DNA of 64,000 nt, taken from contig NZ_LMQM01000010.1 in NCBI RefSeq assembly GCF_001424145.1, forward strand, positions 72,833 to 136,832, read 5' to 3'. Below the pieces are notes generated by a model, which did no database searches, was not told where the DNA came from, and worked only from the letters and a program-made list of their open reading frames with translations. This DNA comes from Chryseobacterium sp. Leaf404. GTDB taxonomy: Bacteria > Bacteroidota > Bacteroidia > Flavobacteriales > Weeksellaceae. Below, in pieces: positions 42,747-51,944 of the stretch (position 1 is its first letter; each line of letters starts with the position of its first letter). The position numbers and the translations under genes are program-made.

Positions 42747-43292
42747 ATGGAAAACTTACAAAATCTCAGCAGTAGACAATATCCAATCGGTCATTTTAAC
42801 GAACCGCAGGACATCACAGATATTCAGTTAGATGAATACATAAAAGTCATTAAAAACTTTCCCGGAAAACTGAAAACTTTAATTGAAAACTTCTCAGACG
42901 AACAGCTCGATACACCATACCGTGAAAAAGGCTGGACGGTGAGACAGCTCGTCAATCATCTTGCAGACAGCCATTCCAACAGTTTTATCAGATTTAAATT
43001 AGCCCTTACTGAAGAAAACCCAGTGATAAAGCCCTATGAGGAAGCCAAATGGGCAGAATTGCAGGACAGTGCATCGATCAGCATCAAACCTGCAATGAAA
43101 ATGCTGAAAGGAATCCATCAAAGATGGTCTCATCTGCTGAAATCGCTTACAAACAGACAGTTTGACCGCACTTTTCATCATCCCGAGCAGGGCAGGAACT
43201 ATAATTTGAGAATCTGTCTTGCACTTTACGTCTGGCATTGCAACCATCACTTTGCCCACATAGAAAATCTGAAAAACGAACAGGGTTGGTAA
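42747..43292 (+). CDS. YfiT/BstA-type DinB-fold thiol transferase or hydrolase
   Basis: 181 residues, four-helix DinB fold. The metal-binding His are in LVNHLADSHSN and WHCNHHFAHIENL. It matches Bacillus YfiT and related bacillithiol S-transferases, including the N-terminal RQYPIGHFNEPQDIT. It heads a four-gene operon that includes a YtxJ-type bacilliredoxin, supporting a link to bacillithiol chemistry. Confidence 0.85.
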   Translation: MENLQNLSSRQYPIGHFNEPQDITDIQLDEYIKVIKNFPGKLKTLIENFSDEQLDTPYREKGWTVRQLVNHLADSHSNSFIRFKLALTEENPVIKPYEEAKWAELQDSASISIKPAMKMLKGIHQRWSHLLKSLTNRQFDRTFHHPEQGRNYNLRICLALYVWHCNHHFAHIENLKNEQGW

Positions 43293-43297
43293 GAAAA

Positions 43298-43747
43298 AGT
43301 TTGCATACAACAGCCGATTTTCTTGAGATAAAGCAGAGAATATCAAATTTAAAACCTGAAGCAGAAAGGAAATGGGGTAGGATGAATGTAGCACAGATGC
43401 TTACACACTGCAGTAAAGTTTTAAAAGTTCCAATGAAAAAAACAGTGCTGCCCAAAACATTTTTCCTTTTCAGATGGATAGGCATTTTCACGAAATACGA
43501 AATGAAAACCTTCAATAACGGAATTCCGCCAAATATGCCTACTTTTAAAAAACTAATCATTAATTTTGACTGTGATTTTGATGTTTCGAAAAAAGAGCTT
43601 CTGAAAACCCTTGATGAGTATGCAGAATTCAGAAAAAACGATAAATTTCTTTCTGAGCACCAGTTATTCGGAAAAATGACAGACGAAAACTGGGGTTTTA
43701 TGGAGTACAAACATCTTGAACATCACTTAAAACAATTTAGCGTATGA
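43298..43747 (+). CDS. DUF1569 (DinB-like) protein
   Basis: About 149 residues if translation starts at the TTG at 43298, 6 nt after the stop of the YfiT gene; the longer frame from 43238 would overlap that gene by 55 nt. ERKWGRMNVAQMLTHCSKVL and KMTDENWGFMEYKHLEHHLK carry the family His residues. The function is unknown; the operon suggests thiol or stress metabolism. It overlaps the next gene by 4 nt. Confidence 0.75.
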   Translation, partial: SLHTTADFLEIKQRISNLKPEAERKWGRMNVAQMLTHCSKVLKVPMKKTVLPKTFFLFRWIGIFTKYEMKTFNNGIPPNMPTFKKLIINFDCDFDVSKKELLKTLDEYAEFRKNDKFLSEHQLFGKMTDENWGFMEYKHLEHHLKQFSV

Positions 43748-44130
43748 GTTTATTTGGAAAAATATTTGGCGATAAAAAGGAAGAAAACGACAGCAGTCTG
43801 CCTTTATGGAAACTGATTGAAAGCGAAAATGATCTGGCAAAAGCGGTAGAAGCTTCTGAAAATAAAAAAGTGGCCATTTTTAAGCATTCCACAAGATGTT
43901 TCATCAGCAAAACGGTACTTAAAAATTTTGAAGCAGAACTTCATGACAGCGAGAATAACGATGCGGAATTCTATTTTTTAGACCTGATCGCCTACCGAGC
44001 AGTTTCCAATAAAATTGCCGAAGATTTCAATGTAAGACATGAAAGCCCGCAGCTCATTGTATTTGAAAACGGAGCAGTAAAAAATTCAGCATCACATCAG
44101 GATATTTCTTTAAGCCAGATTACAGAATGA
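43744..44130 (+). CDS. ytxJ: YtxJ-type bacillithiol-system redox protein
   Basis: 128 residues, thioredoxin-like fold. IFKHSTRCFISKTVLKNFEA carries the single active Cys of monothiol bacilliredoxin-like YtxJ proteins; RHESPQLIVFENG is the cis-Pro region. It probably removes bacillithiol from protein thiols. The start overlaps the DUF1569 stop by 4 nt. Confidence 0.88.
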   Translation: MSLFGKIFGDKKEENDSSLPLWKLIESENDLAKAVEASENKKVAIFKHSTRCFISKTVLKNFEAELHDSENNDAEFYFLDLIAYRAVSNKIAEDFNVRHESPQLIVFENGAVKNSASHQDISLSQITE

Positions 44131-44717
44131 GCAACATACAGAATTATTTAGCCAACGTATTTGAAGTTCCCGCAGAGAAGCTTAATCTTTGCAGCATCCA
44201 GTACGAATCGAGAAAAGTGAGTAAGCACGAGTTTCTTTTACAGCAGGGCGAGATTTGCCGCAACACTTTTTTTGTGGAAAAAGGTCTCCTCAGAATGTAT
44301 TCTATCGACAAAAACGGGAAAGAGCACATCATACAGTTTGCCCCGGAAAACTGGCTGATGGGCGACAGAAGCAGCCTGTATTTTAATGAAAAATCCAAAT
44401 ATTTTATAGAAGCTGTTGAAGATTCTGAGATTTTATTTCTGAATCCCGATTTCTTCAGCAAACTTTTGGAGGAATTCCCGAACAGCATCGAAAGAAATGA
44501 TCTGATTATACAGAAACATGTGCGGAGTCTTCAGGATAGAATCAATTCTTTGCTCGGCGAGACAGCAGAGGAACGTTACATGAAATTCACAAAAATGTAT
44601 CCCGATCTCATGATGAGAGTGCCTCAATGGATGATTGCATCGTATCTTGGGATTACTCCTGAGAGTTTGAGCCGTGTGAGAAAAGAACTGGCAAGGAAGA
44701 ATTTTATTACAGATTAG
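44127..44717 (+). CDS. Crp/Fnr-family transcriptional regulator
   Basis: 196 residues. An N-terminal cyclic-nucleotide-binding-like beta-roll (VSKHEFLLQQGEICRNTFFV, EKGLLRMYS) and a C-terminal winged helix (MRVPQWMIASYLGITPESLS, RVRKELARKNF). It is the last gene of the bacillithiol-type operon and may control it. Ligand unknown. The start overlaps ytxJ by 4 nt. Confidence 0.88.
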   Translation: MSNIQNYLANVFEVPAEKLNLCSIQYESRKVSKHEFLLQQGEICRNTFFVEKGLLRMYSIDKNGKEHIIQFAPENWLMGDRSSLYFNEKSKYFIEAVEDSEILFLNPDFFSKLLEEFPNSIERNDLIIQKHVRSLQDRINSLLGETAEERYMKFTKMYPDLMMRVPQWMIASYLGITPESLSRVRKELARKNFITD

Positions 44718-44811
44718 GATAGGAATGTATCTAATCTTTTTTAAAGAAACTGAATTTGCAATAAAATTCATTTTATAATTATCACAGAAAGACAGATACT
44801 ATTTACTGTAT

Positions 44812-44850
44812 ACAATCCCTTTTATTTAATCATGAAAGGGATTTTTTATT
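44812..44850 (+). terminator. Terminator
   Basis: AATCCCTTT (44814-44822) pairs with AAAGGGATT (44835-44843), followed by a T-run. It ends the yfiT operon. Confidence 0.75.
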
Positions 44851-44928
44851 GTAAAATACCACAAAATGACGATTGTCTGGAGGTTTAAAATTATGTAAAT
44901 TTGATAAATACCTCAAAAACTAATATCT

Positions 44929-45729
44929 ATGAAAACTTTAATTGGCTTAACCTGTAAAGTGCTTTCTGTAGTTCTAATTATTTTAGCGTTCCTTGAATGT
45001 AAAAATGGTGATAAAGAAAGCATGTCTTCAGATTCTGTGGAATCTTCTAAAGACTCTACTCAGAGTAGTGGAATAGATTCAACACAGACAAGTCTGGATA
45101 CCTTATCAATAAAACCTGATTCTTTAATTACAAATAAAAGTATTGAGAACAATATATCTTTAGCAGATGATATTAGAGCAAACACAGCAGTTTATGCTCC
45201 GCAGGAAATGACAAAAAATCAAACTTACACCGTGTTTGCAATGGTAAGTCTAAAAGAAATTGCGTTAGTTAAGAAACGTTTAATCGAACATGCAGACAAG
45301 TTAAATGATCAAAAAATTTTAGAGACTGATATAAAGTACGCAAAAACAACATTTTCGACTAATAAAATCAAGGTTTCATTAAAATGTGATGATGAAGTTT
45401 TTAAAATTATAGATTCAGATGACGGAATCATTAAGGCAATTGATGATAAAAATGATGAGATTTTTTGGAAATGGCACATTAAAGCAAAAAACTACACTTC
45501 CAAATCACCTCTAATTTTTATTTTTCAGTCAGTAGATAATGACGAAGTGCTATTTGAACAACAGTTTGATGTAGATGTGAATGTGTCTGTCAAAAATACT
45601 TTTGGGGGATATTTTCAGTATTTAGCAGACGAGCTTAAATATACGATACCGTCAATCATTCTTCCTCTGATAACATTTGTATACGGAGTGTTTTTAAGAA
45701 AAAGAAAGAGTGCAAAGAAAGAAGTTTAA
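44929..45729 (+). CDS. Hypothetical protein, N-terminal lipobox-like signal and C-terminal TM anchor
   Basis: 266 residues. Residues 1-24 are hydrophobic and end in AFLEC, a possible lipobox at Cys24. A Ser/Thr-rich linker (31-75) leads to a soluble domain (80-215: ANTAVYAPQEMTKNQTYTVF, AMVSLKEIALVKKRLIEHAD, KWHIKAKNYTSKSPLIFIF). A transmembrane helix (about 238-256) and a basic tail follow. The soluble core looks beta-rich. I do not recognise the family. Its codon use is AT-rich like the surroundings. Confidence 0.6.
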   Translation: MKTLIGLTCKVLSVVLIILAFLECKNGDKESMSSDSVESSKDSTQSSGIDSTQTSLDTLSIKPDSLITNKSIENNISLADDIRANTAVYAPQEMTKNQTYTVFAMVSLKEIALVKKRLIEHADKLNDQKILETDIKYAKTTFSTNKIKVSLKCDDEVFKIIDSDDGIIKAIDDKNDEIFWKWHIKAKNYTSKSPLIFIFQSVDNDEVLFEQQFDVDVNVSVKNTFGGYFQYLADELKYTIPSIILPLITFVYGVFLRKRKSAKKEV

Positions 45730-45925
45730 GGTAAATTAAACGTTGTCAAGGTTAATATTCAGAATTTAAATAACCTTACAAGGATTATCGGGAAGCAAAA
45801 ATTTTACTAACTGTTTAATTTTTTTCTGCTATGTAGTGCTATTTGTTTAGGATGTACCGATGATACACCGATGATATTCCCAAAAATGGCGAAATGATGA
45901 CAGAATTTTCAGACTGTTTAATTTT

Positions 45926-46639
45926 TTAGGGTAAAATATACTGACCAAATTTAATCAGCCAGAGATAAAATCCTAAACATCCACCTAACAAGCCTGCGCA
46001 GAGAAAGGTTAAAACCTGATTTTTAGGTAGCAGACGGAGAACGGTAAACAAAACGATTAAACCAATAATCCCTGTAATGCTGTGAATTGTCCAGATGTTG
46101 AGGTCTAAAAACCGTGCAAGTCTCAGCTCATCACCTCTCATTGATTTTTCGCCTGTAAAAATGTAATTAAGAGTCCATCCAAAGGAATTTGCGCTCTGCC
46201 TTAACCAAAATAATGAGCAGAATACCAGAATCCATCCTGTAAAAGTAGTTTTGTTGAAAGAGAAAAGTTTTTTACGGTAGATCAGCAGCAAAACAAACCC
46301 AAAAGTTCCGGTAATCATTGTTTGAAGAGGTCCGCCAGCGAGGATTTTAATTCTGTCATTTCTGAATTCTTTTCTTTTAATATCAAACTCCTCTTTTTCT
46401 GGAAAATTCAGATTGTTCTTAATTTCGTAAGCGTATTTTTGATAGATAGAATTCAAATAGCTTATTTTTTTATCACTCTCAAAATGTGTGCTTTGGTAAT
46501 CGATTGTTGCATCATAACCCAAATATTCAGCAACAGCGTAATGTCCCAGTTCATGGCTTAAAGTTCCCACCACTGTCATGATGATAAACGTGAAGATGAG
46601 GATTAAAAATAATTTAAAATCAAAATAAAAATATTTCAT
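45926..46639 (-). CDS. Membrane zinc-metallopeptidase-like protein (M50-like)
   Basis: 237 residues, five or six membrane segments. The zinc motif HELGH lies in the first helix (VVGTLSHELGHYAVAEYLGY), as in site-2 proteases. A soluble loop (45-90) and LAGGPLQTMITG follow, like the second M50 motif; the usual NPDG/D is not clear. It could be an intramembrane protease or an inactive relative. Substrate unknown. Confidence 0.7.
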   Translation of the reverse strand: MKYFYFDFKLFLILIFTFIIMTVVGTLSHELGHYAVAEYLGYDATIDYQSTHFESDKKISYLNSIYQKYAYEIKNNLNFPEKEEFDIKRKEFRNDRIKILAGGPLQTMITGTFGFVLLLIYRKKLFSFNKTTFTGWILVFCSLFWLRQSANSFGWTLNYIFTGEKSMRGDELRLARFLDLNIWTIHSITGIIGLIVLFTVLRLLPKNQVLTFLCAGLLGGCLGFYLWLIKFGQYILP

Positions 46640-46810
46640 CGAATATGTTTTACTTACGAATATAGTTAATTTGAAATTGATTCCATTTGTTAATAACCAT
46701 ATTCGGACAAGGAGTAATTTGGCTACAAAATCCGTTGAATCGGTTTAATTTTTCTATGCTTATAATCACAACTTTGTCCTGTAAATAATTAACAACAAAA
46801 ACAAATTATT

Positions 46811-47647
46811 ATGAGCACAAAAAAAGTATGGTTCGTTACAGGAGCCTCGAAAGGATTAGGTTTGGCATTGGTTCAGAAACTTTTAGCTGAAGGTTACAGC
46901 GTTGCAGCAACCTCAAGATCATTGAAAAGTTTTGAAGGAAGTATTGAATCTTCACAGAATTTTCTTCCTCTGGAAATGGATCTTCTGGATGAAAACAATG
47001 TGAAAAAAGCGATCACGGCAACAGTGAAAAAATTTGGAAGGGTAGATGTCATCGTCAATAACGCCGGGTACGGGCAGCTTGGAACTCTGGAAGAACTTTC
47101 CGATGAAGAAAGCCGCAAAAATTTTGACACCAACGTTTTCGGTTCGCTGAATGTCATCCGTCAGGCAATGCCTTTTCTTAGAAATCAAAAGTCAGGTTAC
47201 ATTATGAATGTAGCATCGATTGGAGGGATTACGGGAGCTTTTCCGGGGTGGGGCGTGTATTGTGCAACTAAATTTGCTGTGGCTGGTTTTACAGAATCGC
47301 TTGCGTATGAGGTTGCAGAATTTGGAATCTATGCAACGGTGGTTTATCCGGGGTATTTCAGAACTAACTTCCTTGATTCGGGATCAATGACGGTTCCTGA
47401 AAATCCGATTGCTGAATATTCGGCTGCAAGAGCTGTGGAGGCAAAACATAAAGAAGAAATAAACGGTAATCAGCCGGGAGATCCTGATAAAGCAGCTTCA
47501 GCTTTTATTCAATTGGCGGAAATGCAGAAGCCGCCGATTCATTTTGTGATGGGGACTGATGCTGTAGGTTTAGCCAAAGATAAAATGAAAACGCTGAATG
47601 CAGATATCGATTCAGCTTTGGAACTGAGTACTTCAACTGATTTTTAA
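46811..47647 (+). CDS. Short-chain dehydrogenase/reductase
   Basis: 278 residues. The NAD(P) site is VTGASKGLGLALVQKLL; catalytic Ser-Tyr-Lys appear as NVASIGG and YCATKFA. NNAGYGQLGTLEELS is typical of the classical SDR group. It reduces or oxidises an unknown carbonyl or alcohol. It sits upstream of an AraC gene read in the same direction and may be its target. Confidence 0.9.
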   Translation: MSTKKVWFVTGASKGLGLALVQKLLAEGYSVAATSRSLKSFEGSIESSQNFLPLEMDLLDENNVKKAITATVKKFGRVDVIVNNAGYGQLGTLEELSDEESRKNFDTNVFGSLNVIRQAMPFLRNQKSGYIMNVASIGGITGAFPGWGVYCATKFAVAGFTESLAYEVAEFGIYATVVYPGYFRTNFLDSGSMTVPENPIAEYSAARAVEAKHKEEINGNQPGDPDKAASAFIQLAEMQKPPIHFVMGTDAVGLAKDKMKTLNADIDSALELSTSTDF

Positions 47648-47668
47648 AGTTTTAATTTTAACCCAAGA

Positions 47669-47703
47669 GATAGAGCGGTCTGAAAAGATTTGCTCTATCT
47701 TTG
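47669..47703 (+). promoter_or_regulatory. Inverted repeat overlapping the AraC -7 element
   Basis: GATAGAGC (47669-47676) and GCTCTATC (47692-47699) form an 8-bp inverted repeat whose right arm overlaps TATCTTTG (47696-47703), a TAnnTTTG element 14 nt before ATG 47717. It may be an operator for autoregulation, or a weak terminator for the SDR gene. Confidence 0.45.
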
Positions 47704-47716
47704 ATATTATTTTATC

Positions 47717-48637
47717 ATGAAAAATAAGAAAATTCTTACCCTCAATACCATCGCAGAATTTCACGCGATTGCCGGTCTTCCAAAACCTGAACATCCTTTG
47801 ATCAGCGTGTTTGATTATGTTGATGTCACGTATCAGACTGATGAAAAAAGCATTACATGGCTGCAGCATTTTTACTGCATTGGTTTAAAAAGGGATCTTT
47901 CAGGAAAATTCAGGTATGGTCAGCAGCAGTATGATTTTGATTCGGGGATTGCTTCTATGGTTTCGCCGGGGCAGATTGTTGAGATTAAAGTTCCTGCAAA
48001 AAATGAAGATAAACCAACAGGAATTATCATGTGTATTCACCCTGATTTTCTGTGGAACACTTCTCTGGCCAGGAAAATTAAAGAATATGTTTTCTTTGGA
48101 TATGCAGTGAACGAGGCACTTTTTGTTTCTGAAAAAGAGGAAGAAATTATTTTAAGTATTTTTAAAAATATCCAAAGGGAATATCACAACAATATTGATG
48201 ATTTTACCCAGAATATCATCGTTTCGCAGATTGAGGTGATGCTTAATTATTTTGAAAGGTTTTACCAGAGACAGTTTATCACAAGAAAAAAAGGAAATCA
48301 CCAGATTCTCGAACGTTTTGAATCTGAAATTGAAAAATATTTCAATGACGGAAAACTGCTGGAAAACGGACTTCCGTCAGCAAAGGAAATTGCCGAATCG
48401 CTCAACATGTCGTCGAACTATCTTGGGAGTCTTCTAAAATCTCTTACCGGACAAAGCACGCAACAACATATTCATCAAAAACTAATTGATAAGGCAAAGG
48501 AAAGGCTTTCTACCACACAACTTTCTGTAAGCGAGATTGCCTACGAACTGGGCTTTGAACATCCGCAGTCTTTCAGTAAACTTTTTAAAAGTAAAACCAG
48601 TCAGACTCCTTTAGAATTCAGAACTTCTTTTAATTAA
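47717..48637 (+). CDS. AraC-family regulator
   Basis: 306 residues. A cupin-like N-terminal sensor (about 20-130) and a C-terminal AraC HTH pair: GLPSAKEIAESLNMSSNYLG, SLLKSLTGQS and LSVSEIAYELGFEHPQSFSK, LFKSKTSQTPLEFR. This type often activates adjacent SDR and redox genes in Bacteroidetes. Effector unknown. Confidence 0.9.
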   Translation: MKNKKILTLNTIAEFHAIAGLPKPEHPLISVFDYVDVTYQTDEKSITWLQHFYCIGLKRDLSGKFRYGQQQYDFDSGIASMVSPGQIVEIKVPAKNEDKPTGIIMCIHPDFLWNTSLARKIKEYVFFGYAVNEALFVSEKEEEIILSIFKNIQREYHNNIDDFTQNIIVSQIEVMLNYFERFYQRQFITRKKGNHQILERFESEIEKYFNDGKLLENGLPSAKEIAESLNMSSNYLGSLLKSLTGQSTQQHIHQKLIDKAKERLSTTQLSVSEIAYELGFEHPQSFSKLFKSKTSQTPLEFRTSFN

Positions 48638-48647
48638 ATTAGAAATT

Positions 48648-49004
48648 ATGCTTACTCAAATCCACCCAAAGCTTCCAATGCGGAACAAAGCTGAAACCAA
48701 AAAATATTATATTGAAAAGCTTGGTTTCGAGCAGTTGGGTTCTGATGATTTTCCGGATTATTTAATGCTTAAAAAAGATGAAATCGAAATTCACTTTTTT
48801 CTATTTACTGATCTGAATCCAAAAGAAAACTATGGTATGGTTTACATCAGAGTTTCAGGTATTGATGCTTTTTACCATTCGCTGGTTGATGAAAGAGTAG
48901 AGATTCATCCTAATGGAAGCCTACAGACAAAATCTTGGGGACAAAAAGAATTTTCGCTTTTGGATCCTGATTCTAATCTGTTGACTTTTGGGGAAAGTTT
49001 CTGA
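48648..49004 (+). CDS. VOC-family (glyoxalase/bleomycin-resistance-like) protein
   Basis: 118 residues. PKLPMRNKAETKKYYIEKLG and the C-terminal FSLLDPDSNLLTFGES show the paired beta-alpha-beta3 fold. It resembles bleomycin-binding proteins, which sequester the drug, but may serve another function. It follows the AraC gene after 10 nt, so the two are likely one transcript. Confidence 0.82.
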   Translation: MLTQIHPKLPMRNKAETKKYYIEKLGFEQLGSDDFPDYLMLKKDEIEIHFFLFTDLNPKENYGMVYIRVSGIDAFYHSLVDERVEIHPNGSLQTKSWGQKEFSLLDPDSNLLTFGESF

Positions 49005-49058
49005 ATAATATTTGTGTTCCTACCTTTAATTAAATGTAGTCAAGTAATTTCAGCAAAT

Positions 49059-50654
49059 TTATTCCTTCAAAAACTTCCCATAAAAAACATCATCCTTTGT
49101 CTGAATCTTCAGATAATAAGTTCCTTTCGCAAAATCAGAAACTTTAAAAGATTTTTTGTTTTTTTCTGTTGTAATTATTCTGCCTAAATTATCGTAAATC
49201 TGGACAGAAAGAATCTCTTTTTCAGAAACAATATTCAGAATGTCTTTTACAGGATTTGGGAAAATTGAAATTTTGTTTTTCTGAACCAGTTCCGAGGTAT
49301 TCAAAACCGCATTAAACAAGCTACCGAAATTTAAAATTCCGTAACCCATCTGATCGGTGTGGCTGGGTGCCAGTGAAGCAGATGAACGTAAAGAATTTCT
49401 CATTGTATCCCTGTTCATCGCAGGGAATGCCTGAATAAGACATGCAACGCCACCGGCAGCCACAGGTGCGGCAATTGATGTTCCTGTCACAGTGATGGTT
49501 GAGCTTCCGTTAACGGTAACGGCGGCCGTTCCTCTTGCTGAAGCATCAGGTTTTACAACGCCTGCCGAATTGGGTCCGTATGATGAAAATGGTGATGAAT
49601 TTCCCGCTCCGTCCACACTTCCAATGGTGAAAACTTTGGAGTTATCTGCCGGAGTCACGATGTAATGCCACGGCTGTTCGCCAGAGTTTCCTGCTGCAAA
49701 CAGCACAAAAATACCTTTATTCACTGCAATTTCTGCTCCCCGCGCAATGAAAGAAGTAATACCATTCATCTGAGAATAGGTATAACTGTATTTCGGATCA
49801 TCAAAGATGGCGTAACCTAAAGAAGTTGTTATTAAATCCACTCCCTGTCTGTCGGCTTCTTCCGCAGCTTCAATCCAGTACATTTCTTCCTCGGGAACTT
49901 CTGCTGTTGCATCTTCACTTCGGTAGAGATAGAAATTGGCATCGGGTGCAGAGCCAACAAACTGATCCTGAACAAAGCCGCCAATCGCTCCTAAAACAGC
50001 CGTTCCGTGGGCATTCAGATTGTGTTCATAAATATTTGAAGTTTTGGTTACAAAATCATAACCTGCTTTTATCTGGTTATTTGCCCAAAGTCTTGAAAAC
50101 GTCATCCCGTTATCTACGCTCGGAAAACCGGAATCAATGACTGCTACCGCGATTCCAGTTCCTGTGTAGCCCGCAAGGTGAAGGGGTTTCAGATTGATCT
50201 GATCAATCTGATCCAATCCGGAACCATAATTAAAAACCGTATTAATATTTTGAAATTCCTGAAATTTATTCTGATTTTGAACCTTCAGAGTAAGAGAAGA
50301 ATTTTTAGCAAAACTTTCCACCGACTGTACGAATGGTAATGCTTTGATTTGATTAACTTGTGCCTGATTTACAGTGACAGCAACACCATTCAGCCATTTT
50401 GATTTATCAGCAACCGTGAGTCCGAGATTCTGGACGGCCTGCACGTAAGAGGTTTCCAAAGGTGCGTCCTGATCATTCAATGCAATCCCCAAAGACGTTC
50501 TTCTGTTGAGTGATTTTTGAGTGAGTTCAGAAAGTGGATTGGCATAAAATGCCGCCTTATTCGGCTTTCCGTTAAAATACACAAAAACAAGCTCGGTCTG
50601 TGCCGAAACTGAAACCGAAAGTCCTAAAACAAAAGCGAGTATAGATTTTTTCAT
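49059..50654 (-). CDS. Secreted S8 subtilisin-like peptidase with T9SS signal
   Basis: 531 residues. Signal peptide (MKKSILAFVLGLSVSVSA), prodomain (to about 130), catalytic triad Asp (VAVIDSGFPSVD), His (NAHGTAVLGAIGG) and Ser (TGTSIAAPVAAGG). The C-terminal 75 residues are a type IX secretion sorting domain (ISIFPNPVKDILNIVSEKEI to GTYYLKIQTKDD). It is exported to the surface or medium by the T9SS. Confidence 0.93.
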   Translation of the reverse strand: MKKSILAFVLGLSVSVSAQTELVFVYFNGKPNKAAFYANPLSELTQKSLNRRTSLGIALNDQDAPLETSYVQAVQNLGLTVADKSKWLNGVAVTVNQAQVNQIKALPFVQSVESFAKNSSLTLKVQNQNKFQEFQNINTVFNYGSGLDQIDQINLKPLHLAGYTGTGIAVAVIDSGFPSVDNGMTFSRLWANNQIKAGYDFVTKTSNIYEHNLNAHGTAVLGAIGGFVQDQFVGSAPDANFYLYRSEDATAEVPEEEMYWIEAAEEADRQGVDLITTSLGYAIFDDPKYSYTYSQMNGITSFIARGAEIAVNKGIFVLFAAGNSGEQPWHYIVTPADNSKVFTIGSVDGAGNSSPFSSYGPNSAGVVKPDASARGTAAVTVNGSSTITVTGTSIAAPVAAGGVACLIQAFPAMNRDTMRNSLRSSASLAPSHTDQMGYGILNFGSLFNAVLNTSELVQKNKISIFPNPVKDILNIVSEKEILSVQIYDNLGRIITTEKNKKSFKVSDFAKGTYYLKIQTKDDVFYGKFLKE

Positions 50655-50819
50655 GTATTTATTTTTAGTAAAGATAAAACAAAATGAATAAAATTTTTGG
50701 CAGGATTTTAAAATCCGTATTTTTACGGAAATATTTATTTTTAAAGTCGCCGGATTTAGAATTAATCATAATTTGATGATTGGGCGATTACAAAATTTTA
50801 AAAACAAAAAAATCTACAT

Positions 50820-51944
50820 ATGAAAAAGATTCAGATGGTTGATCTGCAAAGTCAATATTATAAAATAAAAAACGAGGTAGACAATGCTGTACTTAATGTA
50901 ATGGATTCTGCGGCTTTCATCAACGGCCCGGAAGTAAAATCTTTCCAATCTGAACTGGAATCTTATCTGGATGTAAAACACGTCATCCCATGTGCCAACG
51001 GAACTGATGCTCTTCAGATTGCACTGATGGCATTAGACCTTCAGGAAGGCGATGAAATCATCACTGCAGATTTTACTTTTGCCGCAACGGTGGAAGTTAT
51101 TCATCTTTTAAAACTGAAATCTGTTTTGGTAGATGTAGATTATGATACTTTTACTATTTCTCCCGATGCAGTAAGAAAAGCAATTACTCCCAAAACAAAG
51201 GCAATTATCCCCGTTCATATTTTCGGGCAGGCATCCAATATGGAAGAGATTCTGAAAATTGCTGAAGAAAATAACCTTTTCGTCATCGAAGACAACGCGC
51301 AGGCTATAGGCTCAGAATTTACTTTTGCTGACGGTTCTACTAAGAAAACCGGAACAATGTCAACTGTGGGTACAACTTCTTTCTTTCCGTCTAAAAATCT
51401 GGGTTGCTACGGCGACGGTGGCGCGATCTTTACCAATAATGACGAGCTCGCTCACCGATTGAGAGGTATTGTAAACCACGGAATGTACGAGAGATATTAT
51501 CACGATGAGGTAGGCGTAAATTCAAGATTAGACAGCGTGCAGGCAGCAATTTTAAGAAAAAAACTTCCTCACCTTGATTCTTACAACGATGCCAGAAGAA
51601 AGGCCGCTGACTATTACGACGAAGCTTTTGCCGGAAATGAAAATATTCTAACCCCAAAAAGAGCAGAAAATTCTACTCACGTTTTTCACCAATATACTTT
51701 GAGAATTCTGAACGGAAAAAGAAACGACCTTCAGAAATTTTTAACTGAAAAGGAAATTCCTGCAATGATCTATTATCCTGTAGCTTTAAGAAAACAAAAA
51801 GCGTATTATCAGGAATCCAACGACGCAGATTTTGTAAATACAGACAGACTTCTGGATCAGGTAATCTCTCTTCCAATGCATACAGAACTGGATGATGAAC
51901 AACTGAAATATATTACGGACGCTGTTTTGGAGTTTATGAATTAA
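50820..51944 (+). CDS. DegT/DnrJ/EryC1/StrS sugar aminotransferase
   Basis: 374 residues. The PLP lysine lies in TTSFFPSKNLGCYGDGGAIF, with CANGTDALQIALMAL, IIPVHIFGQASNMEEI and VIEDNAQAIGSEF. It transaminates a nucleotide-linked keto sugar for surface polysaccharide. Its stop codon overlaps the next ATG. Confidence 0.93.
   Translation: MKKIQMVDLQSQYYKIKNEVDNAVLNVMDSAAFINGPEVKSFQSELESYLDVKHVIPCANGTDALQIALMALDLQEGDEIITADFTFAATVEVIHLLKLKSVLVDVDYDTFTISPDAVRKAITPKTKAIIPVHIFGQASNMEEILKIAEENNLFVIEDNAQAIGSEFTFADGSTKKTGTMSTVGTTSFFPSKNLGCYGDGGAIFTNNDELAHRLRGIVNHGMYERYYHDEVGVNSRLDSVQAAILRKKLPHLDSYNDARRKAADYYDEAFAGNENILTPKRAENSTHVFHQYTLRILNGKRNDLQKFLTEKEIPAMIYYPVALRKQKAYYQESNDADFVNTDRLLDQVISLPMHTELDDEQLKYITDAVLEFMN

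Noticed and set aside
45730-45925. Short direct repeats ACCGATGATA and ACTGTTTAATTTTTT
   Set aside because: Present, but short and AT-rich; no element or gene can be supported.
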